64,000 nucleotides of DNA from Devosia pacifica (GTDB lineage: Bacteria; Pseudomonadota; Alphaproteobacteria; Rhizobiales; Devosiaceae). The DNA lies in assembly GCF_014652635.1 (NCBI RefSeq), contig NZ_BMZE01000003.1, positions 501,268 to 565,267 on the forward strand, read 5' to 3'. Numbering within the stretch: position 1 is the stretch's first letter; every line of letters begins with the position of its first letter. The translations under genes and the position numbers were made by a program. This document shows, in pieces, positions 8,488-16,169 of this stretch. Below the pieces are notes generated by a model. It did not search any database. It worked only from the letters and a program-made list of their open reading frames with translations, and was not told the origin of the DNA.

Positions 8488-9282
8488 ATGCCCCGCAAGA
8501 TCTGGTGGACAGAATTCACCGCGCCCGAATTTGCTTCGCTTGACCCCGAAAAAGCCATCGCCATCCTGCCGATCGCGGCGGTCGAGCAGCATGGTCCGCA
8601 CCTGCCGGTGGGCGTCGACACCTATATCAACCAAGGCATGCTGGACATGCTGGCGCCCCGTATTCCGGCGGCAATGGATGTGCGGATTTTGCCGGTGATG
8701 AGCATCGGCAAGTCCAACGAACATATCTGGGCGCGCGGCACGATCAGCCATGTGGCAACCAATCTGATCGAAGCGTGGACGCAGGTTGGGCTCGAGGTGG
8801 CGCGCGCCGGCATCAAGAAGATCATCCTTGTCAATTCGCATGGCGGCAACGAGGACATCATGTCGATTGTCGCGCGCGAGCTGCGGGTGCGGGCCCGCAT
8901 GCTAGCGGTACGCAGCGGCTGGCGATTTCCGCAGCCCGAGGGAGTGCTGAGCGAAGAGGAACGCCGCCACGGCATTCATGGCGGCGATGCGGAAACCTCG
9001 CTGATGCTGCATTTTCAGCCGCATCTCGTCGACATGTCAAAGGCGGAGGATTTCGTGACGGTTCACCGCAGTGACGAGGCGGACTACAAATATCTTCGTC
9101 CGACCGGATCGAGCCACGCCTATGCGTGGATCGCTTCGGACGTCAATCCAAAGGGCGCAGCAGGGAATGCAGCGATCGCTACTGCCGAAAAGGGCAAGGC
9201 ACTGGCCGAGGCGCAGATCGCAGGCATGCTGGAACTTCTCGCGGAGGTCGAGCGCTACCCCTTACCAACAGATCCAAACTGA
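8488..9282 (+). CDS. Creatininase-family amidohydrolase
   Basis: The start at 8488 follows GAAGGAAAAC and gives 264 residues. The family signature is complete: AVEQHGPHLPVGVDT supplies the Glu, His and Asp metal ligands, NSHGGNED supplies a further histidine, and IHGGDAETSLML carries the last glutamate. Members include creatinine amidohydrolase, a formamide-pyrimidine deformylase of riboflavin biosynthesis and several cyclic-amide hydrolases. The gene starts ten bases after the ridA stop. With the deaminase-like enzyme across the divergent promoter, it probably opens or trims the same nitrogenous substrate. Creatinine itself cannot be claimed from sequence. Confidence 0.88.
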   Translation: MPRKIWWTEFTAPEFASLDPEKAIAILPIAAVEQHGPHLPVGVDTYINQGMLDMLAPRIPAAMDVRILPVMSIGKSNEHIWARGTISHVATNLIEAWTQVGLEVARAGIKKIILVNSHGGNEDIMSIVARELRVRARMLAVRSGWRFPQPEGVLSEEERRHGIHGGDAETSLMLHFQPHLVDMSKAEDFVTVHRSDEADYKYLRPTGSSHAYAWIASDVNPKGAAGNAAIATAEKGKALAEAQIAGMLELLAEVERYPLPTDPN

Positions 9283-9324
9283 TTGCCGCGGACCCGCTGT
9301 TCGCACGCATACCGAGGAGGTCCG

Positions 9325-10308
9325 ATGTCTTTCAAAGCTCTCGTCAGTCGCCAGCGCGAAGACGGCTCAATCACTTCACAGGTTGAAACGCTTGAGGACG
9401 ACGCCCTGCCCGACGGCAATGTTACGGTTGCCATCGACCATGCCGGGCTAAACTACAAGGATGCGTTCTGCCTGACCGGGCGTGGCGGCCTGGTGCGCAA
9501 CTATCCAAACGTTGCAGGGATCGATTTCGCCGGCACCGTCGAGGATAGCAGCGATGACCGCTACAAGCCCGGCGATGGCGTGATCCTGACTGGCTGGCGC
9601 GTGGGCGAACTGCACTGGGGCGGGTATTCGCAGAAGCAGCGGGTCAATGCCGACTGGCTGGTGCCACTGCCCAAGTCTCTTGATGCACGAAAGGCCATGG
9701 TGCTCGGCACAGCGGGGCTGACGGCCATGCTCGCAATCACCCGCCTCGAAGAGCTTGGTATTCACCCGGACAGCGGCACGATCCTCGTGACCGGCGCCAG
9801 CGGCGGCGTCGGCTCGATCAGCATCATGTTGCTGAAGACGCTCGGTTATAAGGTTGCGGCGCTGACCGGCAAGCCAGGGGAGCTCGATTTCCAGGCGCTT
9901 GGCGCCGATGAAATCGTTGAGCGGCAGGGCTTCATGGCGCCGGAGGACAGGCCGATCGACAGCGCTCGGTATGCCGGTGCCATCGATACCGTCGGGGGCA
10001 GCATTCTCGGCCGGGTGCTCAAGCAGATCTCCTATGGGGGCGCTGTCGCCTCGCTCGGCAACGCCGCCGGCATCGATTTCGAGACCAGCGTTCTGCCGTT
10101 CATTCTGCGGGGCGTGACGCTCGCGGGGATCGACAGCGTGATGCAACCCTACGATCCGCGCGTGATCGCGTGGGAACGGCTCGGCAAGCTGTTCGATTTC
10201 GACAAATACGAAGCGCTGGTGGAAGAGATTGGCCTCGAAGGCCTTCCGGATGCCGCAGACCGCATTCTCGACGGCAAGATCAAGGGGCGTGTTCTGGTGA
10301 CGCCCTGA
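9325..10308 (+). CDS. acuI: Acrylyl-CoA reductase AcuI / YhdH-type quinone oxidoreductase
   Basis: A strong GAGGAGG site precedes the ATG at 9325, giving 327 residues. The protein shows the AcuI/YhdH pattern of the zinc-free medium-chain reductases: LNYKDAFCLTGRGGLVRNYPNVAGIDFAG, GWRVGELHWGG, the NADPH loop VTGASGGVGS and ILRGVTLAGIDSV. Characterised members reduce acryloyl-CoA to propionyl-CoA. It follows the creatininase gene after about 40 bases and may be co-transcribed. In a base-degradation context it could handle a C3 acrylate-type end product such as would come from beta-alanine, but that link is inference. Confidence 0.85.
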   Translation: MSFKALVSRQREDGSITSQVETLEDDALPDGNVTVAIDHAGLNYKDAFCLTGRGGLVRNYPNVAGIDFAGTVEDSSDDRYKPGDGVILTGWRVGELHWGGYSQKQRVNADWLVPLPKSLDARKAMVLGTAGLTAMLAITRLEELGIHPDSGTILVTGASGGVGSISIMLLKTLGYKVAALTGKPGELDFQALGADEIVERQGFMAPEDRPIDSARYAGAIDTVGGSILGRVLKQISYGGAVASLGNAAGIDFETSVLPFILRGVTLAGIDSVMQPYDPRVIAWERLGKLFDFDKYEALVEEIGLEGLPDAADRILDGKIKGRVLVTP

Positions 10309-10314
10309 CGCGGT

Positions 10315-12183
10315 TCAGCGGTAGCCGGCGGCCTGTATCTCGAAAAGATCTGCATAGACCCCGCCGGCGGCCACCAGATCCTCGTGAGGCCCCTCCTCAA
10401 TGATGCGGCCGCCTTCGAGGACGATTATTCGGTCAGCAACGCGCACGGTCGAAAACCGGTGGGAGATCAACAGGGCAGTCTTGCCCTCGGCCAGACCAGT
10501 GAAGCGGCCGAAGACTTCCGCTTCCGCGCGCGCATCGAGCGCCGATGTCGGTTCATCAAGGACCATGACCTGAGCATCGCGCATATAGCCGCGTGCGATG
10601 GCGATCTTTTGCCACTCGCCGCCGGACAAGTCCCGACCCTCATTGAACAGGCGGCCCAGCACCTGCGCATACCCGTCGGGAAAGCCCGAGATCACATCAG
10701 CGGCGAGGCTGCGGTCCGCGGCCTGACGTATGCGCTCCTCGTCCTCCATATGCTCGATATTGCCGATGCCGATATTCTCTCCGGCGGTGAAGCTGAAGCG
10801 CATGAAGTCTTGAAAGATCACGCCGATATTTTCGGCAAGGCTGCGCGCTGACATCTGTTTGAGGTCAATGCCGTCGACTGTCACGCGCCCTTCATCCGGA
10901 TCGTAGAGGCGCGTCAACAGTTTGACGATGGTGGTCTTGCCCGCCCCGTTCTCACCCACCAGCGCCACCGTCTCGCCCGCTGCGATCTCGAAGCTGAGAT
11001 TACGGATGGCCCACTGATCCGACTCGGGATAGCGGAATCCCACATTCTCGAACCGGATGGCGCTCCTGATCGGCACCGGAAACGGCTTCGGGTCGTCGGC
11101 CTCGACGATTGACGGCTTGAGCTCGAAGAAGCTGAACAGATCATCGAGGTAAAGCGACTGGCCGGCGACCTGCGTGAACCCCAGCATGATCTGGTGGAAC
11201 AGCCCGTTGAGGCGCAGGAATGAGCCGGACAGAAATGCGAGATCCCCGATCGTGAAATCACCAGAGATCGTGCGCCACACGATATAGGCGTAGGCGCCAT
11301 AGTAAGTCAGGGTCGAGATCGCAGCGAACACGCCGCCCCAGATGGCGCGATCAACAGCGAGCTTTCGGTTATCGATGAAGATGGCCCCGGCCAGTGTTTT
11401 GAAGCGCTCGACGAGGAAATCACCGAGGCCGAACAGCTTGACCTCTTTCGCGGTTTCCGGTCGCGCTCCAATCCAGCGCACATATTCGAGTTGGCGACGC
11501 TCCGGAGTGCGGCCACGATTGAGGGCATAGCCCCGGAGATTGAAGCGCTGCTCGCCCCATACGGCCGGAAACATCGAAATGAACAGCAACAGTATGAGCC
11601 AAGGCGCATAAACGAACAGGCCGGCGGCGAGCGTTGCGACGGTGATGATGTCCTGAGCCTGGCCGAAAATCTGCGACAAGACCGAGTTGCGGCTCGCAGC
11701 CTGGCGGCGCGCGCGTTCGAGGCGATCCTGATACTCAGGAGACTCGAAATGCAGCAGATCGAGCCGGGCCGCATGCCGCAGCAAATCAACGCTCACGGTG
11801 TTGGAATGCAGTTCGCCGAGAACGCTATCGACCAGCGAGATCGCCCGGGTCAGCAGGTCATTGCCGATGACAAGCGCAAATTCCAGCGCCAGCAGAACGG
11901 CGACGGTGGCGAGAGCGCCGCTCTGCCACAGCGTTTCCAGGTCGGCGCCTGGAGAGACAATTCCGGTTAGCCGCACTACCTCATCGATGATGAGCTTGCC
12001 GACATAGAGCATCGCCACCGGCTGCAGCGCCTTGATAAGGCGCAGCCCGATGCTGGCGGACGTCAGAAAGCGGCTAGTGCGCCAGATCTGCCGAAACAGG
12101 CTGCCGAGATGGCGCAGATTCGCCATGCGCTCGGCAAAGCTCATCTGATCCGGCGTGATCGGGCCGCTGGAGGGTTGTCTCAT
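10315..12183 (-). CDS. ABC exporter, fused membrane and ATPase domains
   Basis: This 622-residue half-transporter has an N-terminal membrane domain of about six helices (residues 40-340) and a C-terminal ATPase with Walker A GENGAGKTT, signature DLSGGEWQKIAIARGYM, Walker B MVLDEPTSALD and the switch histidine in LLISHRFSTV. The motif GGEWQK instead of GGQRQR is typical of a subgroup of bacterial multidrug/lipid/peptide exporters. It converges with acuI, the two stops being only six bases apart. No substrate gene sits next to it, so its cargo cannot be assigned. Confidence 0.88.
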   Translation of the reverse strand: MRQPSSGPITPDQMSFAERMANLRHLGSLFRQIWRTSRFLTSASIGLRLIKALQPVAMLYVGKLIIDEVVRLTGIVSPGADLETLWQSGALATVAVLLALEFALVIGNDLLTRAISLVDSVLGELHSNTVSVDLLRHAARLDLLHFESPEYQDRLERARRQAASRNSVLSQIFGQAQDIITVATLAAGLFVYAPWLILLLFISMFPAVWGEQRFNLRGYALNRGRTPERRQLEYVRWIGARPETAKEVKLFGLGDFLVERFKTLAGAIFIDNRKLAVDRAIWGGVFAAISTLTYYGAYAYIVWRTISGDFTIGDLAFLSGSFLRLNGLFHQIMLGFTQVAGQSLYLDDLFSFFELKPSIVEADDPKPFPVPIRSAIRFENVGFRYPESDQWAIRNLSFEIAAGETVALVGENGAGKTTIVKLLTRLYDPDEGRVTVDGIDLKQMSARSLAENIGVIFQDFMRFSFTAGENIGIGNIEHMEDEERIRQAADRSLAADVISGFPDGYAQVLGRLFNEGRDLSGGEWQKIAIARGYMRDAQVMVLDEPTSALDARAEAEVFGRFTGLAEGKTALLISHRFSTVRVADRIIVLEGGRIIEEGPHEDLVAAGGVYADLFEIQAAGYR

Positions 12184-12234
12184 GTGCCTGGTGGTTGCGT
12201 GGTGCCGGAGAGCCTCCCCACCGGCACCAACGGG

Positions 12235-13224
12235 TCAGAAGGTTTGCGGCTCTGCAGGCTTGTTGCCCATGATCTCGTCGATCCGAGCAAGCACATCCGG
12301 CGTCAGCCGATCCTTGTGCTCGAGCGCCGAGAGATTGTCCTCAAGCTGGCTCTTTTTCGAAGCCCCGAGAATGACTGTCGATACGTGCGGATTTGCAAGG
12401 CACCACAAGAGCGCAAGGTGATGGATCGGCATGCCGATGTCCTTCGCTACATCCGCGAGCTGCTTGATCTTCTCGAGCCGGCGCTTGCCATCTTCGCTCT
12501 CCCAGGCCTTTTTCAGCCATTCGTACCCGGGAAGGTTAAGGCGGCTGTCGGCGGGAATTCCGTCATTATATTTGCCGGTCAGGATGCCAGAGGCGAGCGG
12601 CGACCAGATGGTGGTGCCGAGCCCCATGAGGTCATAGAGCGGGCGGTAGTCGCCTTCGACCTTATCGCGCACGAACAGATTGTATTGCGGCTGCTCCATC
12701 ACTGGCGGCGAGATCTTGAGATCCTTCGCGACAGCCCAGGCCTCGGTCAGTTGCTGCGCGGACCATTCCGAGGTGCCCCAGTACAGCACCTTGCCCTGTG
12801 TAATCAGGTCATGCATGGCGCGCACCGTTTCTTCGATGGGCGTTTCGATATCCGGACGATGGCAGAAATAGAGATCGAGATAATCGACTTTCAGACGCTT
12901 GAGCGCAGCATGGCAGGCATCGGTGACGTGCTTTCGCGAAAGGCCGCGCTGCGTGGGCTTGTCGCCGCCCCAGTAGACCTTCGAGGACACCGAGAATGTA
13001 TCGCGGCCCCAGCCAAGCTTCTGCAGCGCATCACCCATAAGCGCCTCGGAAACTCCTGCCTCGTAGCCTTCGGCATTGTCGAAAAAGTTGATGCCCTGAT
13101 CATAGGCCAGGGACATGATGTTCATGGCCTCTTTCTCGTCTACCTGCTTGCCGAAGGTGACCCAGGAGCCAAGAGAGAACTCGCTGACCTTGAGGCCAGA
13201 CTTGCCAAGACGGCGGTACTGCAT
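12235..13224 (-). CDS. Aldo/keto reductase, potassium-channel beta-subunit-like
   Basis: The start at 13224 (MQYRRLGKSGLKVSEFSLGS) matches the canonical N terminus; the in-frame leader from 13275 is not conserved. The product has 329 residues with tetrad D49 and Y54 (FFDNAEGYEAG), K82 (VSSKVYW) and H122 (LYFCHRPD). PTQRGLSRKHV and the C-terminal VSTVILGASKKSQLEDNL are typical of the AKR6/YghZ/Kv-beta group, which reduces aldehydes such as methylglyoxal with NADPH. It lies 51 bases upstream of the ABC exporter gene in the same direction and may share a transcript. Confidence 0.88.
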   Translation of the reverse strand: MQYRRLGKSGLKVSEFSLGSWVTFGKQVDEKEAMNIMSLAYDQGINFFDNAEGYEAGVSEALMGDALQKLGWGRDTFSVSSKVYWGGDKPTQRGLSRKHVTDACHAALKRLKVDYLDLYFCHRPDIETPIEETVRAMHDLITQGKVLYWGTSEWSAQQLTEAWAVAKDLKISPPVMEQPQYNLFVRDKVEGDYRPLYDLMGLGTTIWSPLASGILTGKYNDGIPADSRLNLPGYEWLKKAWESEDGKRRLEKIKQLADVAKDIGMPIHHLALLWCLANPHVSTVILGASKKSQLEDNLSALEHKDRLTPDVLARIDEIMGNKPAEPQTF

Positions 13225-13723
13225 GAGCAAAATCCTCTTGTTCAGTCGGAAACGTCGTGCTGCGCCAGCAAGCATTTTTGATGCAGTGGGCCGTGGCCGG
13301 GGCTGGCGGACGACGAAGGTTTGGAGCGGCGGGAGCCACGTGCAATTTGGAGTCTAGCCCTGTGCCAGCGGGCCGCCAAGCGCCATTCCACGCATCCGGC
13401 GGACAGGACACGGCTTGATCTTAATGCCCGTTGCCCCTATCTAGAAGCATCGGCTTACGCGCCGAACAGTTTTGCGCGTTGTCGCAATGTCATACTCTCC
13501 CTGTACTTTCTGGCTGAATCGCGCCTAGGGCGCCCAGTCTTTTGGTCGAGTGCATGACACTTCATTTCAGTGACCACGTACATCGCTCGGATGGCGGTCA
13601 CATCATTTTCCCGCAGATTTCGCTGCATCCACACCGGGAGCCAGGACTTCTCGTCCGGCCAGGCTGTTGGAAGCGCGAGGTCGGCAATCATTGGCGCCAA
13701 GAAGGCGCCGGAAACAAGAGACC
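13225..13723. other. Intergenic stretch without a convincing gene
   Basis: This 499-base gap separates the divergent aldo/keto reductase and small-protein genes. Short open frames occur on both strands (for example minus 13455-13733). They are not preceded by clear ribosome sites, overlap each other and give no recognisable protein. The region should hold the promoters for both flanking genes, but I could not define them. Confidence 0.5.
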
Positions 13724-13984
13724 ATGCGAACAATCAATCTGAACATTCCCGCTGACCTGTTTCTTGGCAGCGATGCCGAAACAGCCCAGGCACAGGGCCA
13801 CAGGCATTTCACTACTGCTGCTGCCGCGATCCGCTTTGCGATGGAGCAGGCGGCGCCCGTCAGCCTTCGTGGGGCATTGCTGAAATCCGGTGAGCACTGG
13901 CTGAACGGCGACGATATCCGCCAAATCTACCACAACGACACCGCTTTCAGGCAGTCCGGCGCAGGCGCGCGGGTTTTCGCCTGA
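13724..13984 (+). CDS. Small conserved-looking hypothetical protein (86 aa)
   Basis: I set the start at the ATG at 13724 (MRTINLNIPADLFLG). The 86-residue protein has no signal peptide or membrane segment. A central amphipathic helix (TTAAAAIRFAMEQA) is followed by LRGALLKSGEHWLNGDDIRQIY. This compact layout resembles small DNA-binding or regulatory proteins, but I do not recognise a family and assign no function. A hairpin follows three bases after the stop codon, and a VOC-protein gene follows in the same direction. Confidence 0.6.
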   Translation: MRTINLNIPADLFLGSDAETAQAQGHRHFTTAAAAIRFAMEQAAPVSLRGALLKSGEHWLNGDDIRQIYHNDTAFRQSGAGARVFA

Positions 13985-13986
13985 GA

Positions 13987-14016
13987 CGCGACTAAGGCTC
14001 GTGAACCTTAGGCGCG
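13987..14016 (+). terminator. Hairpin between small hypothetical gene and VOC gene
   Basis: The arms CGCGaCTAAGG and CCTTAGgCGCG flank an eight-base loop and pair along ten positions with one A/G mismatch. There is no T-run after it, so it may slow or partly terminate transcription, or act as a processing site. Confidence 0.4.
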
Positions 14017-14054
14017 CATCGACGTTTGATGCTCGCCAGCCGTGGAGGTTCACG

Positions 14055-14426
14055 ATGCTCAATGATCTTGATTCATCCGCCATCATCGCGGTGAGCGACA
14101 TTGGTCGCGCTCGCGAGTTTTATGCCGAAACCCTTGGTCTCGAATTGCTGGACGAGGGCATGGGAGGGGTGATGGTGTTCAAGACGGGCAGGACCAGTCT
14201 TGTCGTCTATCCCTCGCAGTTTGCCGGGACCAACAAGGCGAATGCCGTTGTCTGGGGTGGCGCCAGCGATATCGAATCCCTGGTTTCAAAGCTAAAGGCG
14301 AAAGGCGTCGTGTTCGAACATTATCCGGAGCTGGGCCTTGAAGGTGATATCCACGGTTCCGGCGATATGAAGATGATCTGGTTCAAGGATCCGGACGGAA
14401 ACATTCTGCACGTCAATACTATGTAG
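14055..14426 (+). CDS. VOC superfamily (glyoxalase/bleomycin-resistance fold) protein
   Basis: The start at 14055 (MLNDLDSSAIIAVSDIGRAREFYAETLGL) is preceded by TGGAGGTT and gives 123 residues, a single pair of beta-alpha-beta-beta-beta units. DIGRAREFYAETLGLELLDE and the C-terminal MIWFKDPDGNILHV with its metal-ligand region are typical VOC signatures. Members bind or transform small ligands such as methylglyoxal adducts or antibiotics. The substrate is not predictable. It follows the small hypothetical gene and may be co-transcribed through the intervening hairpin. Confidence 0.85.
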   Translation: MLNDLDSSAIIAVSDIGRAREFYAETLGLELLDEGMGGVMVFKTGRTSLVVYPSQFAGTNKANAVVWGGASDIESLVSKLKAKGVVFEHYPELGLEGDIHGSGDMKMIWFKDPDGNILHVNTM

Positions 14427-14502
14427 GCCCCAGCAACACCTTCACTTAAGCGGATCTTAAGGCTGTCCGGTGATGCTTTGCACGCAATGTGCTGGGGCAT
14501 CC

Positions 14503-15483
14503 ATGGGCAAGACAGCGTTCAGCTTCGTCATACCGGTTTATAATGAAGAAGCCGTTCTGCCGCTTCTCTTGCATCGGCTGGCGCGGGTGACGGAGAAGAT
14601 CGATGGACGCTGCGAGATCATCTTCGTCGATGATGGCAGCCGCGATTCCAGCGCCATCGTTCTCGCAGAGTTGGCGCGCACCAATCCACAATACAGATAT
14701 ATTCGCTTCGCGCGGAATTTCGGCCACCAGATTGCGGTTAGCGCCGGGCTACGCGCTGCCACCGGCGATGCCGTTATCATTCTCGATGCCGACCTGCAGG
14801 ACCCTCCTGAAGTTGCGCTCGATCTGATCGCAAAATGGCGCGAGGGTTATGAGGTGGTTTACGCGCAGCGCACCAAGCGAGCGGGCGAGCCATTCCTGAA
14901 GAAGGCAACAGCGCATGTTTTTTATCGTGCCCTGAGCCGGCTTTCGACGATCGAGCTTCCACGCGATGTAGGGGACTTCCGGCTCGTCGACAGAGCGGCG
15001 GTCGATGCCTTCCTCGCAATGCCCGAGTACAATCGATATGTGCGCGGTATGTTTGCGTGGATCGGATTTCGGCAGACTTCGGTACCGTATGAGCGTGATC
15101 CGCGCGCCGCTGGCTCCACCAAGTATCCGCTGCGCAAGATGCTGAGCCTTGCGGCAAACGCGATTGTCAGTTTCTCGGACGCGCCTCTCAAGGCCGCGAT
15201 CTATGTCGGCGCGATGATCTCGGCCGCAGCCCTTGCCTTTGGCGCCTATGTGGTGCTGCGCGCGCTGTTCTGGACGGAGGGCCTTGTCGATGGCTGGGCC
15301 TCTACAGTTGCGATTGTCTCGCTGCTCTCCGGCGTCAACATGCTGATGACCGGCATCGTTGGACTGTATGTCGGGCGGATCCATTCCGAGGTGAAGAACC
15401 GCCCGCTCTACATCGTTGAACGGCGCGTGGGCTTCGACCACGCAATCAATGAGCACTCCGTGCCCCAAAAGAGAAGCGCATGA
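14503..15483 (+). CDS. Family 2 glycosyltransferase, DPM1/GtrB type
   Basis: From the ATG at 14503 (MGKTAFSFVIPVYNEE) the protein has 326 residues; GTG/ATG codons at 14470-14475 are possible but less likely starts. Residues 1-230 form a GT-A domain with VIPVYNEEAVLP, the metal-binding ILDADLQDPPE and RNFGHQIAVSAGL. Two C-terminal membrane helices (about 235-260 and 275-305) follow, as in GtrB and dolichol-phosphate-mannose synthase-like enzymes. These move a sugar from a nucleotide donor to polyprenyl phosphate. It starts a three-gene overlapping operon with a methyltransferase and a GT-C-like membrane protein, which suggests a lipid-linked sugar modification route. Confidence 0.87.
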   Translation: MGKTAFSFVIPVYNEEAVLPLLLHRLARVTEKIDGRCEIIFVDDGSRDSSAIVLAELARTNPQYRYIRFARNFGHQIAVSAGLRAATGDAVIILDADLQDPPEVALDLIAKWREGYEVVYAQRTKRAGEPFLKKATAHVFYRALSRLSTIELPRDVGDFRLVDRAAVDAFLAMPEYNRYVRGMFAWIGFRQTSVPYERDPRAAGSTKYPLRKMLSLAANAIVSFSDAPLKAAIYVGAMISAAALAFGAYVVLRALFWTEGLVDGWASTVAIVSLLSGVNMLMTGIVGLYVGRIHSEVKNRPLYIVERRVGFDHAINEHSVPQKRSA

Positions 15484-16169
15484 GTGAACTGACGTTCGAC
15501 AAGATCGAGGACGAGTACGAGAGCATCGTTGAGGACTCGATCAGCTTTTCAGGCTTGCGCCATGACTTTTTCATGCAGGCAAAGGCTGATCTTCTCGAGC
15601 GCCTTGCGCGCAAGCATCTCGGCGATCCGAAATCCGCAAGGCTTGTGGATATCGGATGTGGCGTGGGCCGGCTCCATGCGCACATCAAGGACCGGTTCGA
15701 TTCAATCGACGGCTGCGACGTCTCCGAACGCTCAATCACGCGTGCACGTCGTGAAAACCCATTCGCGACCTACAGCACTTCAAGTGGTGACCGCCTGCCC
15801 TATGCCGACGCCGGTTTCGACCTCGCCGTCACCGCCTGCGTCATGCACCATGTTGTGCCGAGCCAATGGGACGCTTTCTTAGCGGAAATGAGACGGGTCG
15901 TTCGTCCCGGAGGGCTGGTGATCATTATCGAACACAACCCGTTTAATCCGCTGACGCGCCTTGCAGTGTCACGCTGCGCATTCGATGCCGATGCGGTTCT
16001 GCTGGCCCCAAGGCGGTCAGAGAAGCTGCTGAAGGCTGCCGGTTGCAGCAAGGTCAGCAGCCATAACTTCCTGTTCCTGCCGTCGGCCGCCGGTTGGGCG
16101 CGGGCGATCGAAGCAGGGCTACGGCGGGTTCCGCTGGGCGCGCAATACGCAACTGTCGGACTGGCTTGA
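15480..16169 (+). CDS. Class I SAM-dependent methyltransferase
   Basis: This 229-residue protein contains the SAM-binding motif LVDIGCGVGRLHAHI around residue 55. It also has the acidic region DVSERSITRARREN, the motif DLAVTACVMHHV and the post-motif RVVRPGGLVIIIEHNP. It overlaps the glycosyltransferase stop by four bases (ATGA), and its own stop overlaps the next start (TGATG), so the three genes are translated together. The acceptor is likely a lipid-linked sugar or glycan handled by the neighbouring enzymes, but this rests on operon context only. Confidence 0.85.
   Translation: MSELTFDKIEDEYESIVEDSISFSGLRHDFFMQAKADLLERLARKHLGDPKSARLVDIGCGVGRLHAHIKDRFDSIDGCDVSERSITRARRENPFATYSTSSGDRLPYADAGFDLAVTACVMHHVVPSQWDAFLAEMRRVVRPGGLVIIIEHNPFNPLTRLAVSRCAFDADAVLLAPRRSEKLLKAAGCSKVSSHNFLFLPSAAGWARAIEAGLRRVPLGAQYATVGLA

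Noticed and set aside
8488..9282. Naming the enzyme creatininase
   Set aside because: The family motif is shared by enzymes with different substrates, and no creatinase or sarcosine oxidase gene is nearby.
13455..13733. Minus-strand frame of 92 codons in the 13.2-13.7 kb gap
   Set aside because: It overlaps the start of the small plus-strand gene, has no good ribosome site and resembles no family.
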